Positions 45,573 to 56,684 of a stretch of DNA of 64,000 nt are shown here, one piece after another (within the stretch, counting starts at the first letter, position 1; each line of letters opens with the position of its first letter). The notes under the pieces were generated by a model, which did not search any database, had not been told where the DNA came from, and saw only the letters and a list, made by a program, of their open reading frames with translations. Origin of the DNA: Solen grandis (Eukaryota > Mollusca > Bivalvia > Adapedonta > Solenidae). The translations under genes were made by a program, and so were the position numbers. Location: positions 41,720,629 through 41,784,628 of the forward strand of contig CM037787.1 of the NCBI GenBank assembly GCA_021229015.1. The letters run 5' to 3'.

Positions 45573-46589
45573 ACATACTGTTGTTCCCTTGACTGACCGC
45601 TTAGGACGGGTATGACTGTGCATGCAGAATGGGGTAGCGTCCTGGAGGGGACCTACTACCTCTCCCACTGATGTACTCTGGCCATGTGTTTCACTATGCA
45701 AATATGAAGTATGTATATATGTATGTATGTATGGACATGTATATTCTATTACATGCAGTTATACAGTTTCTAGATAGGATGCATGACTATTTATTCCCGG
45801 CTGAGGAAAGACACCCAAGTCGCTAGAATTGGCAATAAGAATCACTTCCGTTTGTCGGTCTGTAGACAACGTTTGTCCGCACTATTTCTTGATATTGTTA
45901 TATCACATATAGTAGTATGTAGATACAATTACATGACACCATTTTTGAATAAATCTCAAGAAACATGTAAAAGTTTGAAAACTTATGGAAATAAAAAAAA
46001 ATGTCACCATATAATAACAAAGAATTGGTGAGCTACTAGAATATGTGTAGAAAATTGATAAATCTTTTTCAGATCTATTTAATTTTTTTCTCGATAATTT
46101 TGTAAAAGATGATGTTTTAAATAGAAAAGTCAAGATAAACGTATTAATGAAAGGTTGGAGAATTGTTTAAAGCATCTTATTTAAGATTACAATAATGGAA
46201 AAAATGGCAATGACATAAATCCAGAAAAAAAAACACGTGTTTATACACTCATATATTTATATACCAGAATTGAAAGAAAGTAGGTATGCCGGTGTATCAT
46301 TCTCATATGTATGGAATAGTTAGAAAAAGGATGAACATGTAGGATTACCAGAAAATGATAATGTTATTTAAAAGTTGTTTTTTTTTAATTTGTAAATGCA
46401 TAAATAAAATACAAAATGATATAGATGTGGATAAAAAATAAATATCGACGCAATATTTTAGATGATGTATATGTGTACACATGTTGAGGAGAAATAAGAA
46501 GATAGATAATGGCAAAATTAATTTTGATTTAATCATAAATGCAATAATTGTAACGAGTACTGTGTTCCAGCGGTTACGTACTTGACTTT

Positions 46590-46756
46590 GGTTATTAGAT
46601 ACATGTATTAAGTTTGGAATAGGGATCGAATCCCGTTCGGGGTCAAGGTATTGTCACGACATACCCAGGTACCAAGTACTAGTCCAACCAAGGAGCCATT
46701 GAAAGGGATAAGAGTAAGTTGTAAAATCTTGTTTTCCAATCGACATAAATAAATAT
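46590..46756 (+). repeat. SINE, family C
   Basis: GGGATCGAATCCCGTTCGGG (B box), TAGTCCAACCAAGGAGCC and the tail GTTTTCCAATCGACATAAAT. The A-box half is poorly conserved. Confidence 0.75.
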
Positions 46757-46789
46757 GAAAAAATATTACAAATTTCTGTATTCTCATAG

Positions 46790-46925
46790 AAAAAAGAGTG
46801 TTCTTTGGAACTCGTGTGCCACCTTCTGAAGCGTGACGGAAAAAGTCTGGCGGACAGACAGACGGACAGATAGTCGAAGGAAAAGTGATCCCTATGTGTC
46901 GCCTGACTTACAGCAGGTAACACAA
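46790..46925 (-). repeat. Short interspersed element, relative of 2860-3003
   Basis: On the minus strand: GTGTTACCTGCTGTAAGTCA, GGGATCACTTTTCC, CTTTTTCCGTCACGCTTCAG, AAAGAACACTCTTTT. It abuts the decayed LINE that starts at 46931. Confidence 0.65.
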
Positions 46926-46930
46926 AAAGG

Positions 46931-47932
46931 TAGATCGGAAATATCCGGGGAATAATAGACCTATAAGTCTTACATGCTTTATATGCAAAGTAACGGAAAA
47001 AGTTGTACGGGGTAAAATTGTGGACCATATGCAGACAGACAAATTATTTAGTAAGAATCAATATATCAGGAAGATCCGCAGTACTACAGAAGCTGAAATT
47101 AATTGATAAATGGACTGAAATCCTAGGTTGATAAAGGATATTGTGACTTCATGATGGCGTTTGATAACGTTAGTCATGTAAAATTGATTGAGAAATTAAG
47201 GATGAACAATTTTGGAATATCATATAGGGATTGGATTGAAGCTTTTTTGCTCAGTAGGAAACAGAGGGTATTGAATGAATGGCGAATGTTCAGACTGACA
47301 TGACGTAACGTCTGGGATTCCTCAGGGATCAGTTCTTGGTCCTGTGTGCTTTGTTCATTACATAAACGACTTACCCAGTATTTGCGATATGAAAAAGTGG
47401 TCAGACAAATGGTTACTTCATTTCCATCCAGAAAAGTGTATTACTATGAGAATGGGCAAAAGTAAAGTTTAAAATTTTGAGTAAAAATTAGACGAACACT
47501 ATGGACCTATGAATAAATGCACTGAAAAGAAGGATAGTGGAATATTGATAGACTACAAGTTAACTTTAGAAAAACACATTGAAAATACCTTTATTTTTTT
47601 TAGATAAAAAACCAATGAAATGACAGAGAACGTGCTAAGGAGAGCAACTTAGCAACTATCAGGATTTATCAAAACTTTTAAAAAGGAGACCTAGATTAGA
47701 ATTTATGAAACCTTCATTTTGCTACAGCGTAGCGGACATTTGGAATAGATTACCAAACGAAGCAGTGTCAGCAAGATCGGTGTACTCATTTGAAAGTCTG
47801 TTATATAGATTTATGAGCAATCATTCAATAAAATATAAATTATGTATACTGAACCAAGAATATTACACTGAAGTTTTGACGAAGTTTCAAGTGATGAAAG
47901 CGAGGAGCTGGACGAGAACAGATTGCGAGTGA
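46931..47932 (+). pseudogene. Decayed LINE reverse transcriptase with internal deletion
   Basis: Frames broken by stops and shifts show RT motifs in order: NNRPISL, an IVDHM..., QY-then-R linker, DFMMAFDNV (finger/palm aspartate region), GIPQGSVLGPV and INDLP, then KWSDKWLLHFHPEKC. Near the end comes a C-terminal WNRLPNEAVSARSVYSFESL. The segment that should carry the catalytic YADD box, between INDLP and KWSDKW, is missing. The pattern is of a CR1/Jockey-like non-LTR element. Non-functional. Confidence 0.85.
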
Positions 47933-48013
47933 GCGACCTTCTTCTAGATGGACATCTGTAAGTATCTGTAAGTCAAATCAACGGGTAGCTTCAGGCAACG
48001 TGCACTACACGAT

Positions 48014-48480
48014 ATGTTGAATGAAAACAAAGGGTTGAACTGTGCTTTTGTTAACTTTACAAAGGCCTTTAAATTTATAGGTAGATACTATTTGTGGTAT
48101 GAACCTATTAAACCAGGAAACAGGGGAAAGATGTTCGAGATTATAAAACCTATGTATACAGTTGCTAGATCTAAAGGTAGATATGAATATTGTAGTTAGT
48201 GAAGAGTTTATTTGCTATATACATCGGTATAGGGGTACGCCAAGGGGAATCAATGTCACCGATTTTATTTTCCATGTATTTAAATGATATCGAAGATTAT
48301 TTTGTATTAAATGAAAACAGAGGAGTTGGTATTGGGTAACATTATATGTTTTTGTTTATTTAGACGATATTGTGATTTTGTCAGAATCAGAAGGATGTTT
48401 ATGGAAAGGTTTAGCATTATCAGAAGAGAAGTGTGATATTTGGAAACCTCAAGAAAGACAAACATAATGGTGTTATATAT
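48014..48480 (+). pseudogene. Second decayed non-LTR reverse transcriptase fragment
   Basis: Broken frames read CAFVNFTKAFKFI, then GVRQGESMSPILFSMYLNDI and a retained YLDDIVILSESEG (YxDD box). This differs from the fragment at 46931 in its diagnostic stretch (GVRQG rather than GIPQG), so it is a different LINE lineage. Start and end are lost. Confidence 0.8.
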
Positions 48481-48949
48481 CAGGATAACCAAATATCATT
48501 ATTGATAATAAAGTTTTATTCCGCATGAAACAAGCTCACTCTAGCATGAGTGAAGAGACTAATACATAATACAGTAACAGTAACTCATGTGATAGATAAT
48601 GCTCTAAGCATATTGTTGTTGTCTCCCTTATCATAAACATTCTATGGTTAAGCAATTTAAATACATATGTACCAAGGTAGTGGGTATTTCAGTGCAATTT
48701 GTCATTGGGGGCTTTGTATGAAGTTACAACAGAGTCAATAAATTTCAGGTATTTCACCGAAGCATAGTCTGGATAGTTATATTTAATAGCTTATAATATA
48801 TATAGTAAGGTCGTGGTTTAATCACAGTAACAAGATGGTGAGATTACAAAACAATATTTGTAGCACGACAGCTAACTCAAAATTACATTATATATAATGA
48901 ATTAGGTAGAATGTCTTGATACCCAAGAGAAACGATTTGTATTACAGTC

Positions 48950-49096
48950 ATTTGTAGATGACGTCTACTTGATAAAGATATAGTGCTGCCTCACTGCAGT
49001 ATCACGCCAAAGACATGTGGAATGATATCACACCCAGTCAAATTATCCTGACACAGGGTCATCCAGTCATGGTATTACTCTTATATTTATATCACT
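48950..49096 (-). repeat. SINE, family B, left piece split by the fold-back element
   Basis: In antisense: GACGTCTACTTG, CTCACTGCAGTATCACGCC, CACACCCAGTCAAATTATCC, GGTCATCCAGTCATGGTATT. The sequence resumes at 52071 beyond the 3 kb insertion. Confidence 0.8.
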
Positions 49097-52070
49097 GGCT
49101 GGGAACACGTGACCTAGCGCGCACCTGTTAGAACGCGACAAAAAGGTAAACAAACCGTGTTTTTCGTTATTTTCACTTTAAATCCGTACGAATTTTTTTA
49201 AAAAGAAGTAGCCTATAAAATAACCACGTGTCTGTAGATTCTTTAAATGTATAGAATGCACACATTTACTTATTATTTAGTCCATAATTGCTGATCAAAA
49301 AATCGAATCAGAGATGCAGCACGCATGAAAGTTCTAAAACTGCATAAGAAAAAGATGCTGTGCGCATACCTCTGAGTAAATTATAATGCCAAACGGTATG
49401 TGCTCGAACCTTTTTTTATCATAATTTGTTGTCAATATAATTTATGGAAAAGATAACTTCAGGCCTGAATAATTTTGTGAGAGTAGATTGTAAATTAGAT
49501 TCTTATTAAAATAACTGAAAAATTGCTAAAAAAAACAAAACCTCAGCAGTTTATAAATCTATGCCAAATTATCAAAGTTAGAAGGTAGATTTAGGAAGAC
49601 TTTTTTGCCTTGAATTAAAAAAAAAGTTTAGCAATGATTTTGTAATTTTTTGCCTAAATGAGATTTCCTCAACCTGTTATAAGCTGAACATCGCTATATA
49701 ACTGAAATACTGTCGCAGCGCCCGTCCCCCCCCCCCCCCCCCCCCCCCCCCACATACACACACTTTTTCCGTGTAAGATTAATATATTTGTGCTGTAAAT
49801 ATCCCATTTTTTCTTTTATCTTGTAGATCATCATGGTGCGGAAGGTAAGATACAAACTTTCGCTTTGTCAAAGAAACTGCTTGAAAAGATCCCCCTTCAA
49901 GACCCGGAAAGATCTGAACAGGTGGATAAATACTTACGATGAAGTATTGAATAAAGTGAAATGGGACGTAAAAAATACTCCTTTGAGAAAAATTTCACCT
50001 TTGAAACTTAGAAGCAACAATCGGCAATTTTCATTGACAAAATCTCCATTCGCTAGGAAAAAAGCAAGTTTTCAGACCCCTGTTAAGTCGCCAACAGTAA
50101 AAAGATTTAAGACGTGCTTATCTGTAAAGTTTGATAAGAGCCCCATTAAGCATTGTTCCAACGAACGTTTCTCCACATTTAATAATATATCGTATGATAA
50201 ACATGATGCGGATGATCTTATAAAATTAGATGAAAACCAGCATTCAGATACATGTGGAAATAGTGCAAGTGGCACTGACATTTCTATTGATGATGACAAA
50301 AATGGTAATGAATCGGAAAAAGACATCCTTCAGGAGTTCATGTGTTTGATGCCAAAAGTTGTGGATGTTATAACAAAAGAAGGGCTACACAAAGAGTTTT
50401 TAAACCTTTTCGAATTAGTGGCCACAGAAAGCTTTCCAATGGACAATATAGCATTTTTACTGTGGCTTGAAGTTGTTAAATGGTTTAAATGCAGCACATC
50501 AACAACAACTATGAGGTATTCTAATGAAACAAAAACATTTTGGAAACTTGGTTATCGACTCTTTGGTGGTCGTTTTGTGGCGTTTATGACTGGATTTCAA
50601 ATTTTTAATCAAGTTGTGCAAAACGTATCAAACCCGGGCTTGTACGATCCTCTTCAGTCAGACATCAACTTTGCTGTGCCAGATGTGAAAAGACTTTCAG
50701 CCTACAACCCCTACTCATTAGAACTAGGACAGGGAGTAAGGAGTCCTAGGGTAGCCCACCAAGTTATAGAACTTTTGAGCAAGAATGGTAGTGATAAGTC
50801 TTTTTGTGTGACCTTTGATGGAAAAAAATTGAAATCTGGATTAACAAGTGAAAGTGGCGATGTGGATCTTATTGGTTTTGAAAAGGAGGAATCCACCTGT
50901 TCAGATCTTTCCGCGTCTTGAAGGGGGATCTTTTCAAGCAGTTTCTCTTTCTTTGACAAAGCGAAAGTTTGTATCTTACCTTCCGCACCATGATGATCTA
51001 CAAGATAAAAGAAAAAATGGGATATTTACAGCACAAATATAATAGTGTGTGTGTGTGTGTGGGGGGGGGGGGGGGGTACGGTCGCTGCGACAGTATTTCA
51101 GTTATATAGCGATGTTCAGCTTATAACAGGTTGAGGAAATCTCATTTAGGCAAAAAATTACAAAATCATTGCTAAACTTATTTTTTAAATTCAAGGCAAA
51201 AAAGTCTACCTAAATCTACCTTCTAACTTTGATAATTTGGCATAGATTTATAAACTGCTGAAGTTTTGTTTGTTTTTTTAGCAATTTTTCAGTTATTTTA
51301 ATAAGAATCTAATTTACAATCTACTCTCACAAAATTATTCAGGCCTGAAGTTATCTTTTCCATAAATTATATTGACAACAAATTATGATAAAAATGATTC
51401 GAGCACATACCGTTTGGCATTAATGTAATCAGAGGTATAGTATGATGTAGCTTTAACGGGAGGTTCATCCTGCCATATCGCTATGAAAACGCCATCTACA
51501 AGACGAAACGTAAATAGTCCGTATACCGATATTAACATAATAAACACATTAGAATATAAGAATAAGAATAGCGAAACATCATATTTTCTTTGGCCATTTG
51601 TTATGCGTCCTGCATCATCTTGGTAAAATTCATGCGTCCTGCATCTTTCCAATATTTGCAAATTATAACGATTATTGTGCATATTCTACAAAAAGAAATC
51701 TATGTTTTCGTGGCATATAAATGGTCATTTTACAAGTGATATGGGTGAGAAAGCATTGAATATTACTGAAATATCTTCAATAATCTAAATATGTATGCGC
51801 ACAGCATCTTTTTCTTATGCAGTTTTAAAACTTTCATGCGTGCTGCATCCCCGATTCGATTTTTCGATCAGCAATTATGGACTAAATAATAAGTAAATGT
51901 GTGCATTCTATACATTTAAAGAATCTACAGACACGTGGTTATTTTATAGGCTACTTCTTTTTAAAAAATTCGTACTGGATTTAAAGTGAAAATAACGAAA
52001 AACACGGTTTGTTTACCTTTTTGTCGCGTTCTAACAGGTGCGCGCTAGGTCACGTGTTCCCAGCCAGTGT
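49097..52070 (+). mobile_element. Fold-back transposon with very long inverted arms
   Basis: The left arm (49097 to about 49927) and right arm (about 50891-52070) are inverted copies. Outer ends are CACTGGCTGGGAACACGTGA and its complement CACGTGTTCCCAGCCAGTG; the inner ends stop at GAACAGGTGGAT. The right arm carries about 358 nt (51439-51796) absent from the left. Both arms contain a SINE family A tail fragment and a C/G homopolymer. The insertion sits inside a family B SINE, with TATAT on both sides as a possible target duplication. The arms include the start codon region of the internal ORF, so this is an inverted duplication of the 5' end rather than ordinary terminal repeats. Confidence 0.9.
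49833..50921 (+). CDS. Unassigned transposon protein, C-terminally truncated
   Basis: The open frame has 362 codons from ATG 49833 (MVRKVRYKLSLCQRNCLKRS). The N-terminus is strongly basic (about residues 1-115), followed by an acidic Ser/Asp-rich region and a more compact part with FLLWLEVVKWFKCSTS, FWKLGYRLFGGRFVAFMTGF, SDINFAVPDVKRLSAYNPYS and SFCVTFDGKKLKSGL...GDVDLIGFE. The last motif could be the first strand and aspartate of an RNase-H-fold transposase; that is inference and I cannot name the family. The final residues (about STCSDLSAS) are read from the right inverted arm, in antisense to the gene's own start. The protein is therefore truncated and probably inactive. Confidence 0.7.
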   Translation: MVRKVRYKLSLCQRNCLKRSPFKTRKDLNRWINTYDEVLNKVKWDVKNTPLRKISPLKLRSNNRQFSLTKSPFARKKASFQTPVKSPTVKRFKTCLSVKFDKSPIKHCSNERFSTFNNISYDKHDADDLIKLDENQHSDTCGNSASGTDISIDDDKNGNESEKDILQEFMCLMPKVVDVITKEGLHKEFLNLFELVATESFPMDNIAFLLWLEVVKWFKCSTSTTTMRYSNETKTFWKLGYRLFGGRFVAFMTGFQIFNQVVQNVSNPGLYDPLQSDINFAVPDVKRLSAYNPYSLELGQGVRSPRVAHQVIELLSKNGSDKSFCVTFDGKKLKSGLTSESGDVDLIGFEKEESTCSDLSAS

Positions 52071-52200
52071 ATATGTTTAACGTCAAAGAATGGAGCTATA
52101 TCGGTGCATTATTTGTCTTTGGTATATCACGACCGGGGATCGAACACACGACCTTCTGATTCCGGGGGCGGAAGCACAAACCAAACGGCCACCGAAGAAC
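52071..52200 (-). repeat. SINE, family B, right piece
   Basis: GTTTAACGTCAAAG corresponds to the TGCTGAGCGTCAAGAG segment of the intact copy at 40771-41086. It is followed by the antisense B box GGGGATCGAACACACGACC and the A-box region GGCCACCGAAGAAC. Confidence 0.8.
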
Positions 52201-52424
52201 AATTTAATGTCATGCCAAATGTTTGATGAAATATACCTCAGTTGTGTGATAACATTTAATCATCATCAAATCATCGAAGTTAAAGTCACAAAGGCTGCAT
52301 CTGTCCGGAGAACAAGATGCGAACAAAATACTAACCTGTACAGTGACCGGGCTGTGCATAGACTGTTATACAAAAAATATGGGCACGTCAGTCTGTAAGA
52401 CTGTCTGTAGTCGAGATTTGTCCG

Positions 52425-53160
52425 CCCAGTTTCTCGGCTACCTTTGTACGGATTTTGATCAAACTTTACAAGACTGATAAGTACCAAGCCTAGTTGCGCA
52501 TATCGTTGGCATATCATGCTTTGATCGATTTTAAATGAGTTATGGCCCGTTCTTGTATTTCTCAAATTTTTTTGTTTTCGCTATTCTTGGCTACCTTTGA
52601 TCGGATTTTGGTTTAATTTCACAGCATTAATAAACAAAGAAAAGTTGCGCATATCGTTGGCACGCCTTCATCAGCTGGATTTTAAATGTGTTATGCCCCT
52701 TTATTATATTTATTGAGCATATTTTGTCCATACTATATCTTCGCTACCAATGGTTTTATTTTAAGTTCACAATATTAATAAGTATGAAGCTAGTTGCACC
52801 TATCGCTGGCACATCATGACCGGCTTGATTTTATATGAGTTACGGCCCTTTGTTATATTTATAGAAGATATTTTGTTCATTTTTTTTTTTGGCTACTTTT
52901 CATTTTATTTCACAATAATTATAAATAACAAGCCTTCTTGCTCATATTATAAGCTTAACAACAAGCCTACTTGCTCATATTATAAGCATATGAGATACTT
53001 GCTTCAATTTTCATTGAGTTATGCCCCCTCCCTCTTGCCATATTTCTTGAATACATGTATATTTTATTTGCTGTATTTTTCAACTACTCATGGTTAGATT
53101 TCGATATAACTTCACAGCATATATAAGAACCAACACTAATTGCACATGTCCTTGGCCTAT
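52425..53160 (+). repeat. ~152-bp tandem repeat, about 4.5 copies
   Basis: Units start near 52431, 52584, 52738 and 52887. Shared phrases are GGCTACCTTTG, GATTTTG, TCACAGCATTAATAA, GTTGCGCATATCGTTGGCA, GATTTTAAATGAGTTATGGC. This is probably the core of an interspersed element. Confidence 0.85.
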
Positions 53161-54105
53161 TTATTTATTTATTGCCAAATTTATTCTGCGTATGTATAAG
53201 TGTATCGGAGCTTTAACGGGTTTTGGTGTGTTTATATTTTTATCTTTCAACTTTATCAAGACTATTTGACATGGTAACAGTAACTGTGACAAAAAGCCGT
53301 ATCTGGGGGTATTCGTCATCTTTAATGCTAGTTCTTGTTTTAGTCAATAAAAGCCATTTTCTAAATTTTGTTAAAAATATTCATTTATTCTCAATTTATA
53401 TACATATGAAAATATGAGATTATACAAAGAGAGTTTAAAAATTTTAAATGACAAATGTTACGGGAGAATATACCAACAACCACGTGTTTTCTTTTTCTCC
53501 TCGTAATTAGAAATAAAAGTGTAAAACTGATTTTCAACCATTACGATTATGCTTATCACCCCATGTCCGCCAAAGAAATGTTTTATGGAATAAATAATGA
53601 ATTGACAGACTCGACAAATGCTGGATCTTCGTCTGCTGCAATGTTTTATGAATAATGATTGTTTTGATCAAGTAGCGACACCTGTAGGTGGAGCCAGCGG
53701 TCTTTTTTTTATTTCAAAGAATTACGGCGATACCAGAGAATCATGGTAAAACATTGTGAACAATAATATGTTTTTATACCTTATTAGAAAGGCTGAAAAA
53801 AAAGAATTGTTTTCACAGTATGGTACAAAGGTGGAATAGCCTTGACATACAGAAATAAGTAGATGATGAGACTTCATTGATAATTTAATTCCGTTCCAGT
53901 CGTTAGTCCCGCGATATGAGGGAAAAGCATCCTACTGCAGACAGACTTCAAACTGATAGGTTTTAAAACTTAGCAATCAATCGCATTTTGAGCTGATGAG
54001 TACAGTCATACCGGTGCATCAATTATTAAAGTAAAATCTAACTTGTATGTGCATTAGAGACTTTGAAGTTTGTGAGGCAATGTACACATATAACGCTTTT
54101 AGATG

Positions 54106-54820
54106 CTAAAGACAAGGTTTAAACGAATTTATTTCCGCACTCTCTCGATCGTATATAAAATATTTATCCCCTAACCACATTCTCTCTATAGCAAAGTACT
54201 GAAAACACTGACTAGCTAAAAAAGAATGCGAAATATATACCAACCTACACAGAGACACACGCATAGATGTGAGTTCAAGAGAATAACTAAGATAGTAAAT
54301 TACGGAACATGAACATAGCTGAAAAGAAAAAGAAACGTCCCCATCTTTAATCCAGCACTTGACACAGGTATTCTGGTACCTCCAGCCATAATCAATTGGC
54401 GGCGTATAGAATGGCGTGTTACAGGATGTTAGAGTAAACAGCCGCGAGTGGAAAACTTTTTTATGCAGCCTTTTGGAATAATTCAATAGATTTTGAAGCT
54501 GTCTCGAATAAAACGCGCATCAGAAATATTCAAATATCAAGAAGTTTACCGGAATTTTCACCGAAATCTCCCATCAGTCCCATTCTATAGTTAATGATAT
54601 ATTACAAAAAGACCGTCAGATATTATCGTAGATGGGTCTCTCTCCTGGCAGCCATGTATTTCGTCGGATTTAAATAATTTTAATATTCTTGGTAGAAAAT
54701 TAGCCATGGAAAATATGTGCCATAAACTATGAAATCCCTGCAGTATATTTTGACAAGAAGATTTTCAAATGTGCACTATGTGCATAAAAGGAAGAAAAGC
54801 GGTATAAATGTAGTAATTTT
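54106..54820. other. No gene seen
   Basis: There is a 126-codon minus-strand frame (54106-54486) but it has no recognisable motif and no supporting splice sites. The rest is AT-rich. Confidence 0.35.
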
Positions 54821-55759
54821 ATACGCCCGAAGGGCGGTATTATGATATGCCACTGGTCGTCCGTCCATCCGTCCATTCGTGTCCGCTCTATATCATAAGA
54901 ACCACTGGAAGGAAAATGAAACTTTTTGACAGAAATGTCGACTATACCAAGAGGATGTGCAGAGCGTAGTTTTCGGGTGTTTTTGGTTCAAGGTCAAGGT
55001 CACACTTGAAGGTCAAATGTCATACTAGAATATTTTGTGTCCGGCCTGTATCTTTAAAACCACTGGAAGGAAATTACATGTAAAGTTATTTGTCAGAAAT
55101 GTTAACCATACTGAAAGGATGTGCAGAGCGTAGGTTTAGATGTTTTTGTTCGAGATCAATGTCACACTAAAAGGTCACATGCCATACTGTTATAATATTA
55201 GAATATTTTGTGTCCGCTCTGTATCTTAGAACCGGTGGAAGGAAATTATAATTATTTGACAGAAATATCAACCATACAAAGAGGATGTGCAAAATATAGG
55301 TTTCGGATGTCTTGGTTCAAGGTCAAGGTCAAACTTGAAGGTAGTTAGCAATTTCTTGTCTACTCTGTATCGTATCGTAGGAACCGCGAGAACGAAAATG
55401 GAATTATTTGACAGAAATGTCAACCATATTGAGAGGATGTGCAGAGCATAGGTTCCAGATGTCTTGGTTCAAGGTCAAGGTCACACTTGAAGGTCACATG
55501 TCATGCTAATTTAATATTAGAATATTTTGTGTCCGCTCTGTATCTGTCATACTAATATAATGCGAAAATATTTCGTGTCTGTTTATTAGTCCCCTACCAA
55601 TGTTTACAAGAGGGAACTGTATGTTTGCCCTCCTTCTTTCTGTCTACATCTCCTTATTAAAATGTTGCTCTTGATAAAGTGCTCATCCATTTGTCAAAGG
55701 TAGTTCACTTTCAATACCTTTCTTCAGGCGTATATTGCCCCGCCCTAGCATAACTCTTG
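54821..55759 (+). mobile_element. Tandem-core interspersed element, second family
   Basis: The 5' end is ATACGCCCGAAGGGCGGTAT (a short palindrome) and the 3' end reads CAGGCGTATATTGCCCCGCC then ...TAACTCTTGTTT. The core has about four units of ~175 nt with ACCACTGGAAGGAAA, TTTGACAGAAATGTC, GAGGATGTGCAGAGCGTAG, GGTTCAAGGTCAAGGTCACA and CTTGAAGGTCA. It is architecturally parallel to 17829-18950 (CTTG|T end, tandem core), with unrelated core sequence. Confidence 0.75.
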
Positions 55760-56684
55760 TTTGATTATGTATCTTTTTTTAATAACTTAAAAGCAAACAA
55801 TGAAGAATTTCTTGATTTCTTCACATCAATGATTGAATTCATTTGCAGAAAATGCAGTAGTTAAGAGAGATATGTTTTCCAAGAATGGAAGTCTCTTTTG
55901 TTGTGTTACTGTTTTATTGACTTCTTTTCCTATCATTTCAATGCATCGGTTTGATGTAAGTTATTATACAATAACGTAAAAGTGAAGTAAAATCAAAGCT
56001 ACCCAATACATTTTTTTTCTTGACCGAAAAATCTGCCCATAAAAATCAACAACCTTATACATAATAAGAAGGTAGGTAATTTTCTTTCCATTGAAAACGA
56101 GCAAACCGCCGTCTCAATTGCCGTAACTCCTTGGAAAATTGATAGATTTTCGTAAAATTGTTCTTCTCCTGCGTGGAAGGGATGAATAAAGACAAACAGC
56201 TACCACAGACATCCACTTTGATTGCTAATTCTTGGAATGGAATGATATAACGCTATATTTTCAAACGGAACATTCTTTCATTACTTACAGACCATCAACT
56301 GTTATAGTTGCTAGGCATCTTGTGTGGAACATAATGTAGAGGGTAAAATATGATTGGAGCAAATAAAAATCTTTCCTTTTGAATAATTTTTTTATAGGTC
56401 AGGGACCAAGTGACAAACCATTACAAACAGATATAGACACGCGCATGATAGCTTTTTGGACTACTTTGATTTTACCAACCAAGCCTTAACACACTGTCTG
56501 TATGTATGATAAGTAATTTTGTGTTTTCAGTAAATTTGAAAAATAAAATTATCTTTAGCTGGATAAAACATATAAAAAACAACATATTTTTAAAAAGTGT
56601 TCTAAATAATGTTTGGATGAATCAATACTTTTGTGATGCTAAATGGGTAAAAAAGACACTTAACTAAAAAATTGTCTGATTTGT
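55760..56684. other. No gene seen
   Basis: AT-rich intergenic sequence without supported exons. Confidence 0.4.

Noticed and set aside
45330..45596. 88-codon frame with a repeated 19-residue peptide
   Set aside because: The frame stays open only because the repeat unit is 57 nt; no start context, splice sites or family match support a gene.
54106..54486. 126-codon minus-strand frame
   Set aside because: No motif, no convincing start and no splice signals; AT-rich chance frame.
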